21,029 bases of DNA from assembly GCA_034408875.1 (NCBI GenBank), contig JAWXCJ010000240.1:1-21029 (forward strand). The letters run 5' to 3'. The notes under the pieces are model-generated. The model did no database searches and had not been told where the DNA came from. It was given only the letters and a program-made list of their open reading frames with translations. The stretch is from JANNHK01 sp034408875 (GTDB lineage Bacteria > Actinomycetota > Acidimicrobiia > IMCC26256 > PALSA-610). Shown in pieces: positions 15,801 to 21,029 of the stretch. Every line of letters starts with the position of its first letter. The first letter of the stretch is position 1. Position numbers and translations under genes: made by a program.

Positions 15801-16249
15801 CGCGCCGGGTCACCGACGTCCGGCAATGGTCCGTATTCTCCGCCTCCGAGCGCTGGCGCAGCGACGACAGCGAGTACGAGCACTACACCGACTCGGCCGG
15901 CAAGTCGGGCGGCCAGAAGGAGAAGCTCGCCTACACGATCCTCGCCGCGTCGCTCGCCTATCAGTTCAAGCTCACCTTCGGCACGACTCGTTCGAAGGCA
16001 TTCCGGTTCGTTGCCATCGACGAAGCGTTCGGTCGCGGCTCCGAGATCTCCACCCGGTACGCGCTGAACCTGTTTACGAGCCTCGGCCTGCAACTGCTCA
16101 TCGTGACGCCACTGCAGAAGATCCACGTGATCGAACCGCATGTGTCTGCGGTCGGCTTCGTCGACAACCTCAACGGCAACTACTCGCGGCTCCAGTGCCT
16201 CACCGTCGATGAGTACCGTCGTCGGCGTCACGAGCACCGCGCCGGATGA
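12857..16249 (+). CDS. jetC: Wadjet subunit JetC (MukB/MksB-like SMC ATPase)
   Basis: A 1130-residue SMC-like ATPase, the loop-extruding motor of Wadjet. The N-terminal head has LEVFNWGTFD and the Walker A GDIGSGKST (52-60, K58). A long coiled coil (about 285-480 and 620-790) is interrupted by a hinge-like globular segment (about 480-620). The C-terminal head carries the signature KSGGQKEKLAYT (S1017) and Walker B FRFVAIDEAF (D1055, catalytic E1056), followed by LQLLIVTPLQK. All ATPase motifs are intact. Its ATGA junction overlaps jetD. Length agrees with type I JetC. Confidence 0.95.
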   Translation: MERLFDSAAVESPQDGALPGCRLQRLEVFNWGTFDQRVWTFDVDGRNALLTGDIGSGKSTLVDAVTTLLLPAQRISYNKAAGADTRERDLRSYVLGYYKSERNETTGTSRPVPLRDTTSYSVILGVFGNAGYGETVTIAQVFQVRDPSQGQPDRFYVVADAELSIAKDFSDFGSELTGLRRKLRAGGATLCDSFPEYGKEFRRRLGIESEQAMDLFLQTVSMKAVDNLNDFVRVHMLEPFDTKARIESLVEHFDNLTRAHDAVLRARAQLDLLEPLVRDLDTYDDRATEMQTLDRLHDALPYFFAKTTRSLLDVELERLFATISDLDRDIAGATAETEEWREVQAQLDVQIAGCGGDRLAAIEAAIKQCDQEQPRRRQKFDRFNELLREAGLDEVTVAEQFDATRARIDHRDAELQDRLRELDNELTEIRHELRTLDDEATTVNAELRSLESRQSNIPRRSLELRDALCGELGIDTAALPFAGELIQVREHARDWEGAAERALHGFALSLLVHDMHYDKVATWIDARHLDARAVYFRVPPRSAPATPIDTAAAQPRLRDKLEVKPGTEFAGWLATELDRRASHICVSSVAELRGADKAVTRNGQIKDKNRHEKDDRRRVDDRREYVLGWTNEQKIDALVTHAARLHDRLSKLHATVDGAQRKRKAVDEQLKKLFGLREQTSWEELDWHALVARVTELRAEEQRIRLSSNELATLTAERDDVRRELKALQTKLDALQRERGGAETRQQTAREQLADVDRILGDEDATAAASDWFPSIDAFVSTDIDVPIIDLTNVRDVHHAASEAIRKRKEELASKQSSLGQRVVRAMDAFRNAYPHETAELDNSLASAVEYRALHARVSTDDLPRFEREFKDYLNQNAIREVAGFSAQLNKQEELIRERVETINESLYGIDYNDGRYIRLVPDRTPNTEIREFREELRGCTDNIIGADDPDQYSEQRFLQVKRIIDRFKGREGSVDQDRSWTRRVTDVRQWSVFSASERWRSDDSEYEHYTDSAGKSGGQKEKLAYTILAASLAYQFKLTFGTTRSKAFRFVAIDEAFGRGSEISTRYALNLFTSLGLQLLIVTPLQKIHVIEPHVSAVGFVDNLNGNYSRLQCLTVDEYRRRRHEHRAG

Positions 16250-17457
16250 TGGCGAGCTGGACGCGCGTCGACGAACTCATTGCCGTGCTCCGTAAGCGAT
16301 GGGGCCGTGGGCGGTACCTACGCGACTACGCGACCGACACACCGTGGAAGCCGGTCACCCTGCCCGTTCGGGCGCCGAATGCCACCGAGCTGCGCGACTA
16401 TCTCGACGAAGCGATGCAATGGGCCGACCGGTTCCGGCGCGAGAGCCTGACGAGCAGCGGGCGGGCACGGTTCACAGTCGAGACGCGGCTCGTACGGGGC
16501 AAGGGCCTGGGGTCCAACGAGCTGCCCGCGCGCGTCCGGATCGACACCTTCGAGGAACTCTGCGCGCTGCTCGGCACCGGGCCCGAAGTGCGCACGCTCG
16601 ACGCGATCATCGAGCAGACTCGCCGCACGACGCCCGAGCTGTTGCCCTGGGTAACACGTCATCCCGTGGACGCCGTTGCTCATCACCCGATCTGGACAGG
16701 CTTGCTCGACACCGTCAACTGGATCGCCCGGCAAAACTCGTCGCAGGCCTACGTTCGCCACATCGACGTCGGTGGCGTCGACACCAAGTTCGTCGAACGG
16801 CACCAGAAAATCCTCATCCAGCTCCTCGTTGCCGCGCTCCCAGCCGATCGCGTCGATCTCACTCGCGCGGACTTCGCTCGTCGCTTCGGCTTCCGCCCGA
16901 AGCCCGACTACACGAGGTTCCGCCTCCTTTCGCCGCTTCCCACCTTCCCCTCGGCGCTCAGTGAACTCCGGCTGCGAACCGATGAGCTCGCCCGGCTCGA
17001 GCTTCCCGTCGCCACTGTGTTCATCGTCGAGAACGAGGTGAGCTACCTGGCGTTCCCCAACCTTCCCGATGCGCTCGTCATATTCGGCGAAGGCTTCCAC
17101 CTGACGAGCCTCGAGTCGCTGACATGGCTCCACCGGAAACAGATCGTGTACTGGGGCGACATCGACACGCACGGGTTCGCCATCCTGAACCGGCTACGCG
17201 AGCGCTTCCGCTGCGTTCAGTCCATACTCATGGATCACCCCACGTTGCTCGCACACCCCACGCAACTCGTCGCGGAACCGAACCCGACCTACGAACCGCT
17301 GCCACACCTCACCGATCAAGAACGGTCGCTCTACAACGACCTGATCGAGGACCGCTTCGGGCACGCCGTCCGCCTGGAACAGGAACGCATCCGTTTCTCC
17401 TTGGTACGCGACGCGCTCCGGCCCTGGCAGACAGCGCCTTCCCGGTCGGGACCGTGA
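16246..17457 (+). CDS. jetD: Wadjet subunit JetD (DUF3322/DUF2220 Toprim nuclease)
   Basis: A 403-residue protein: an N-terminal DUF3322 arm domain with RGRYLRDYATDTPWKPVTLP, a winged-helix middle, and a C-terminal DUF2220 Toprim domain. Toprim metal residues are visible in VFIVENEVSYLAFP (E262) and VYWGDIDTHGFAILNRLR (D305, D307). JetD is the nuclease that cuts DNA after the JetABC motor has reeled in a plasmid. The ATG overlaps the jetC stop (ATGATGG), with a second ATG 3 bp on. It is the last gene of the operon. A modest GC-rich inverted repeat at about 17499-17516 follows but lacks a T-tract. Confidence 0.94.
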   Translation: MMASWTRVDELIAVLRKRWGRGRYLRDYATDTPWKPVTLPVRAPNATELRDYLDEAMQWADRFRRESLTSSGRARFTVETRLVRGKGLGSNELPARVRIDTFEELCALLGTGPEVRTLDAIIEQTRRTTPELLPWVTRHPVDAVAHHPIWTGLLDTVNWIARQNSSQAYVRHIDVGGVDTKFVERHQKILIQLLVAALPADRVDLTRADFARRFGFRPKPDYTRFRLLSPLPTFPSALSELRLRTDELARLELPVATVFIVENEVSYLAFPNLPDALVIFGEGFHLTSLESLTWLHRKQIVYWGDIDTHGFAILNRLRERFRCVQSILMDHPTLLAHPTQLVAEPNPTYEPLPHLTDQERSLYNDLIEDRFGHAVRLEQERIRFSLVRDALRPWQTAPSRSGP

Positions 17458-17577
17458 AGTTGTGGGAACCGGGCCGCATGCCGTTACACCTGATCATTGG
17501 GCGGCCCCCGTCGCCCGACCGCGGCTGCGACGAGCTCGGTACACGTAGCTGTCGTCGCGTGCCGCTAGGTTCGCACT

Positions 17578-18978
17578 GTGGGCACGAACAACCGCCAGCG
17601 GCGAGCCGCGAAAGCCAAACGGCGGTCGAAGGAACAACGATCGCGCCACGCGCGGCATGACGACGCCGGCCAGCCTGGCGATCGCTCCCAAACCGGCGAT
17701 CCGCTCTTCACGACTCGCGAGCTGGTCGAGGGTTTGCTCGAACTCGCGACCGCACCGGGACCCGGCCTCGACGAGGTCGCCGCCGGTGCCGCCGAACGTC
17801 TGTGCACCCTCGACCACGCCACCGTTTCCCGCGAGTCGGAACGGCACGCGCTGCGACTCACCGCCGCGGTCTGGAACGGAGGCTGGCAGCCGGTCGAACT
17901 GATCCGTCAGGTGCAGCGCACGACAAACGCCGCCACGACCCGGCTCGCGCTCGTCGCGATCTCGGCCGATCACGCGCGGCGCAGCACCGCGACTCTCGAC
18001 CCCCGGTGGATCGACCAGCTCGACCGGCTCGAGCTCCCCCCGGTGCACTCGGACGCCGGTTGGCTCGACGACTGGGCCGAAGGTGAGCAGATGCAACGGC
18101 CTGATCTCGTGCGAACCGTCGTGGCGTACTTGCGATGCCTTGCTTCACTCTCGCAGATCCCGATCCTTGTTCCGCCGCCGGGAACGCGCGCGTCGGCGGA
18201 CGCGACGATCGACCTCACGTCGAGAACGAACGACCCGATCCTCGATCGCATACGCGCGCTGCTGGCCCAGGCCGAGTCCACCACGTTCGAAGCCGAGGCC
18301 GAGGCATTCACGGCGAAAGCACAACAGCTCATGACCCGTCACGCCGTCGACCAAGCCGTACTGGCATCGCGCGCCGACCGCTCGGAGACACCGCTCACCA
18401 TTCGCATCCCGATCGACGACCCGTATGTGGACGCCAAGTCGCTGCTCCTCCAGTGCGTTGCGGAAAATACCCGCTGTCGCTCGGTGTTCCACGAGCGCTA
18501 TGCCATGTCTTCGGTCGTTGGTTTCGCGGGCGACGTTGCCGCGACGGAGATGCTGTTCACGTCACTCCTCGTGCAAGCCCAGACCGCCATGCATGCAGCC
18601 GCGGCCTCCTCCCCCGCCGGCGCGCGTACACGGAGTCGCTCATTTCGCGCCGCGTTCCTCGTGGCGTACGCCAACCGCATCGGCGAGCGGCTCGCGGCAA
18701 TCAATGAAGGCGTGATCACCGAAGTCGAAGTCGAGTCCAACCGCTCGATCCTCCCAGTGCTCAGCGCCCGGTCACATGTCGTCGACGCCAGCATCGACGA
18801 CATGTTCGGCGAGCTCCGACCGTCCTTCGTACGGGCCGGCCACGACGTTGCCGGCTCGGCCAGCGGGCATCTCGCCGCCGAACGGGCGCAACTCACCTTC
18901 GGAGATCTCGTGACCGGCGATGACGCTCCGCGCGAGGCGGCGACGCCGCCATCGGCGCTCAGTCAAGCGCAGTCTTGA
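17578..18978 (+). CDS. DUF2786 domain-containing protein
   Basis: A 466-residue protein with a very basic N-terminus (RQRRAAKAKRRSKEQRSR) and a helical region of unknown role (about 45-190). The DUF2786 core at about 218-258 reads DRIRALLAQAESTTFEAEAE, then AFTAKAQQLMTRHAVD. The C-terminal domain commonly found after it contains a RSFRAAFLVAYANRIGERL block. The molecular function of DUF2786 proteins is not established. The GTG start lacks a ribosome site. TAGGTT 6 nt upstream may be a -10 of a leaderless promoter. It lies 120 bp after jetD on the same strand, so it may be separate from the defence operon. Confidence 0.8.
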   Translation: MGTNNRQRRAAKAKRRSKEQRSRHARHDDAGQPGDRSQTGDPLFTTRELVEGLLELATAPGPGLDEVAAGAAERLCTLDHATVSRESERHALRLTAAVWNGGWQPVELIRQVQRTTNAATTRLALVAISADHARRSTATLDPRWIDQLDRLELPPVHSDAGWLDDWAEGEQMQRPDLVRTVVAYLRCLASLSQIPILVPPPGTRASADATIDLTSRTNDPILDRIRALLAQAESTTFEAEAEAFTAKAQQLMTRHAVDQAVLASRADRSETPLTIRIPIDDPYVDAKSLLLQCVAENTRCRSVFHERYAMSSVVGFAGDVAATEMLFTSLLVQAQTAMHAAAASSPAGARTRSRSFRAAFLVAYANRIGERLAAINEGVITEVEVESNRSILPVLSARSHVVDASIDDMFGELRPSFVRAGHDVAGSASGHLAAERAQLTFGDLVTGDDAPREAATPPSALSQAQS

Positions 18979-19169
18979 CCGCAGACGCAGATCGCGGGCA
19001 CGCGATCACTCGCGCTGTCACCGCGGCGTTCGAAGCGGTTGCGGTTTCGCCGGAGCCGGCTGAACGCGCGGAAGCAACGCACGGCGTCGCCGAACTACGC
19101 GATGACGGTGGCCTGCACCGCGATGTGGCCGCCGCGACTCGTTGCGCGGAGGCCCTGCACGGCGAGTAA
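18975..19169 (+). CDS. Small hypothetical ORF coupled to the DUF2786 gene
   Basis: A 64-codon ORF starting at TTG that overlaps the DUF2786 stop (TTGA), the same coupling used by hipA nearby. The product, with AITRAVTAAFEAVAVSPEPA and GLHRDVAAATRCAEALHG, is helical and alanine-rich and matches no family I know. Just after its stop another frame reads NDDAFHALLRRAQPAYGSYRG, so a frameshift in a slightly longer gene of about 90 residues is possible. Existence as a gene is uncertain. Confidence 0.3.
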   Translation: MTADADRGHAITRAVTAAFEAVAVSPEPAERAEATHGVAELRDDGGLHRDVAAATRCAEALHGE

Positions 19170-19220
19170 CGACGACGCCTTCCACGCGTTGCTCCGGCGG
19201 GCGCAACCGGCGTACGGGTC

Positions 19221-20537
19221 CTACCGCGGTCGGAATCGTTCGATGTCCTCGGCGATAGCGGTAGTCGACGTTTCGTCCAGCTCGGCACGGGCTGCGAATT
19301 CCGGCCAGTCGGCGACGACCTCGAGGACCTCCCGAATGATGCGCCGGTAACCGGGCACGTCGTGACGTTCGGCGACCTCGCGCAGATCCGATAGGGCGAT
19401 CTCATCGAATCGTCCGTTGACCGACATCAAGTGCTTCGCCGTCCACGGACTGTCGGGCCGGTAGGCGTGGGTGACATCGAAGGCAGGGGCAAGCTGCCAC
19501 TCGCCGCGCGCGGGAAGCAGAAACGCGAGGTTCTTGGTGTGGTCGTCGCGGTTGACCGCCGCGACGTTGAACACGATGCGCCGATACGCCTGGGCAACTT
19601 CGTCCGGACCGAGGTCGAGCCGGTGGACCGTCGCGAGGTATTGGTCGTAGCTGTGCACCCCGATGAGGTTGAAATCGAGGTGCGCCATCGCGCACAGCGA
19701 CATGAGGTGGTGGCGCGTCCCGCCGGTCCCACGATCGAATCGGCGGGTCATGAAGTGGCGGCGCGGCCCTTCGGCGAGCAGCCGGCACTGCGTCATATCC
19801 ACGCCCGCGCCGGTGGCCATCAAGTGGTAGGCGTACTCGATGCGTCCGTAGGGGGCGCTTTCGCCGAGCCCGTCGCCGTGTCCGTCGAGTCCGGTGCTGC
19901 CGCTGACACCGTCGAGTTTGATCAACCACTGCTCGAAACCCTCCGGCAGGTCGGCATAGGCAGAACGCACCTGCCAGGTCGTCGGATCGAAGGCGAGCAC
20001 TGCCTTGGCTCGTGCCCCTCCCGCGCTCGAGCCGAAGGTCACGAGTTGAGGCACTGCGTCGCGGGCGGCGTCTTCGCCTGACAGCTCTCCGGCTACGAGG
20101 CGTCGGGCTGCGACCACCAGGTCGGCAAGGAGTAGAGCCGTGGGCTCTTCGTCGGTGGTGGCGCGTAGCGGGGGGCGGAACTCGAGCGCGCCCATGGCAC
20201 GATCGGCGGCGTATGCAAGTCGGTCGAGAGCCGAGATCCGATCGGGCGAGACGCCCCGTTCGGCCATCCACGCGTCGACGATCGCGTTGCCGAACTTGTC
20301 GGGAAGAGCATCGGCAAGCATCGCCGGGAGCCCGAGAAACGTGGCACGCGACAGGTCCGCGAACTCGAACGTCCCGCGCTGCAATGGCATGTGCAAAGGA
20401 GCCAACTCGATGCCACCGGCGATCCATTCGGGCGTGTACTCAAAGGCGTAGACGTTCGTCGCCGGATCGAGGGCGACGGCGCCGACTCGTTGCCCCCACG
20501 CGTAGACCTCGACGACGCTGACAGCTTCGTAACTCAA
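19221..20537 (-). CDS. hipA: HipA-type serine/threonine kinase toxin
   Basis: A 438-residue HipA family kinase. E. coli HipA stops growth by phosphorylating glutamyl-tRNA synthetase. The target here is unknown. The N-terminal half has LPLQRGTF-type and LPDKFGNAIVDAWM motifs, and the loop GSSAGGARAK (169-178) corresponds to the regulatory/ATP-binding loop. KLDGV, the catalytic NRDDHTKN (329-336, with D331/D332) and the metal-binding AFDVT (D354) are all present. The TTG start overlaps the hipB stop (TTGA), so it is translated after hipB. Its 3' end faces the DUF2786 genes with about 50 bp between. No missing catalytic residue is seen. Confidence 0.93.
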   Translation of the reverse strand: MSYEAVSVVEVYAWGQRVGAVALDPATNVYAFEYTPEWIAGGIELAPLHMPLQRGTFEFADLSRATFLGLPAMLADALPDKFGNAIVDAWMAERGVSPDRISALDRLAYAADRAMGALEFRPPLRATTDEEPTALLLADLVVAARRLVAGELSGEDAARDAVPQLVTFGSSAGGARAKAVLAFDPTTWQVRSAYADLPEGFEQWLIKLDGVSGSTGLDGHGDGLGESAPYGRIEYAYHLMATGAGVDMTQCRLLAEGPRRHFMTRRFDRGTGGTRHHLMSLCAMAHLDFNLIGVHSYDQYLATVHRLDLGPDEVAQAYRRIVFNVAAVNRDDHTKNLAFLLPARGEWQLAPAFDVTHAYRPDSPWTAKHLMSVNGRFDEIALSDLREVAERHDVPGYRRIIREVLEVVADWPEFAARAELDETSTTAIAEDIERFRPR

Positions 20538-20872
20538 GTCCCCGCCGTTCGTCTGGTCCGCACCCGCTGGACCGCGGCTGTCGACCGTCGACCCTCACGT
20601 GCGTTGCGATCGAGCAGTGCGAGCGGTGAGAAGTCGGGAGCGGGCGCGAGTTGATGAATCCAGTTCGCTGCGTCGAGGGCACGGAGAACCTTTATGAGCG
20701 TGCTGAGATTGCCGCCCTTGCCGGTTTCGAGGTTGCTCAGCGTTGCGACCGAGATGTTGGCGAGGTCGGCAAGCTCGATCTGGCGCAACCCCCTGTCGAT
20801 GCGCCGGGCCCGCAGATGTCGTCCGATCTCGGCTTCGAGATCTGCGACCCCCTTGCCGTCGTCAGACTTCAT
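20534..20872 (-). CDS. hipB: HipB-type XRE antitoxin and autorepressor
   Basis: A protein of 112 residues from the ATG at 20872. An XRE helix-turn-helix spans LEAEIGRHLRARRIDRGLRQ, IELADLANISVATLSNLETG, NLSTLIKVLRALD. HipB dimers neutralise HipA and repress the operon. A GTG 12 codons upstream (20908) stays in frame but lies at the -35 element, so transcripts should start too late to include it. The ATG directly after the -10 is preferred and implies a leaderless mRNA. The C-terminal arginine-rich tail (REGRRSTAAVQRVRTRRTAG) runs into the hipA TTG. Confidence 0.88.
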   Translation of the reverse strand: MKSDDGKGVADLEAEIGRHLRARRIDRGLRQIELADLANISVATLSNLETGKGGNLSTLIKVLRALDAANWIHQLAPAPDFSPLALLDRNAREGRRSTAAVQRVRTRRTAGT

Positions 20873-20890
20873 ATCTCGAATTCTAGATAT
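20871..20890. promoter_or_regulatory. HipB-like operator, ATATCT-N8-AGATAT
   Basis: A perfect inverted repeat with 6-bp arms and an 8-bp spacer (CGAATTCT). The characterised E. coli HipB operator is TATCC-N8-GGATA. Here TATCT-N8-AGATA keeps the arm length and spacing exactly. It overlaps the hipB start and -10 box. Confidence 0.7.
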
Positions 20891-20908
20891 TACTTGCTCC
20901 GATGTCAC
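20880..20908 (-). promoter_or_regulatory. hipBA promoter
   Basis: On the minus strand GTGACA (20908-20903, 5 of 6 to TTGACA) and TAGAAT (20885-20880, 5 of 6 to TATAAT) are separated by exactly 17 bp. The -10 ends 7 nt before the hipB ATG, which predicts transcription from about the start codon. The -10 sits largely inside the spacer of the adjoining operator, so repressor binding would block RNA polymerase. Confidence 0.65.
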
Positions 20909-20932
20909 GTTGAAACGACATATAACTTCCTG

Positions 20933-20951
20933 ATATCTAGTATTTAAGAGG
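20933..20951. promoter_or_regulatory. Second, degenerate hipBA operator
   Basis: ATATCTAG at 20933-20940 is an exact inverted copy of CTAGATAT at 20883-20890. As a HipB-type unit it reads TATCT-N8-AGAGG, one perfect arm and one arm matching at 3 of 5 bases, 62 bp from the first operator. Several operators in tandem are usual for hipBA. Confidence 0.4.
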
Positions 20952-21029
20952 ACTGGACGCTAACTACTAGAGATCAACGAGTTATGCCACGACGCGGGCC
21001 GCAGAGGCACCCGTATGTTGGCGGCGCAC

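Noticed and set aside
17499..17516. GGGCG/CGCCC inverted repeat after jetD as a terminator
   Set aside because: The stem is only 5 bp, no T-tract follows, and such repeats are frequent by chance in DNA this GC-rich.
20984..21029. A possible gene start (ATG at 20984, MPRRGPQRHPYVGGA) divergent from hipB and cut by the window end
   Set aside because: Only 15 codons are visible, with no clear ribosome site and no recognisable motif.
1..21029. CRISPR array or insertion sequence
   Set aside because: No regularly spaced direct repeats, no transposase-like ORF and no terminal inverted repeats were seen. The only strong repeat structures are the operators and the tRNA fragment.

Overview
The window is high-GC DNA (roughly two thirds G+C) with dense short-gap operons, frequent GTG/TTG starts, 1-4 bp start/stop overlaps and at least two promoters placed so close to the start codon that leaderless mRNAs are likely. 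These traits and the families present suggest an actinobacterium. I cannot name a genus.

Left part (1-4250): a restriction-modification locus opens the window. It has the C-terminal end of a cytosine-5 DNA methyltransferase, convergent with a Vsr-type nicking endonuclease and a NaeI-like type IIE restriction enzyme. After it comes a zone of small and broken genes: a frameshifted unknown gene, a cut-down XRE antitoxin-like ORF with a perfect 17-bp palindrome upstream, an intact ribbon-helix-helix protein, a TerC remnant, an amphi-Trp/winged-helix reading frame, a FabI C-terminal fragment and a probable PurK N-terminal scrap.

Middle (4251-9929): a three-gene operon, dabB-dabA-PII-like, encodes a DAB-type inorganic-carbon accumulation system. 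The subunits are a NuoL-like membrane protein, a beta-carbonic-anhydrase-like DUF2309 protein and a small PII signalling protein. A decayed stretch without an identifiable gene lies upstream, followed by an intact PlsC-like acyltransferase gene.

Right part (10127-21029): a 45-nt 3' fragment of a tRNA-Ala(CGC) gene marks a probable integration boundary. Its orientation predicts that the element extends rightwards past the window end. Inside are wrecked toxin-antitoxin pieces (a DUF4258-like fragment, a MazF N-terminus and an internally deleted antitoxin), then a complete type I Wadjet anti-plasmid system jetABCD with coupled genes. A DUF2786 protein with a tiny coupled ORF follows. The end carries a hipBA toxin-antitoxin operon, convergent with the preceding genes, whose operator matches the classic HipB layout (5-bp arms, 8-bp spacer) and contains the -10 box.

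The best candidates for follow-up are the tRNA-bounded island carrying Wadjet and HipBA, the recurring pattern of short genes with in-frame central deletions, and the DabAB-PII operon.
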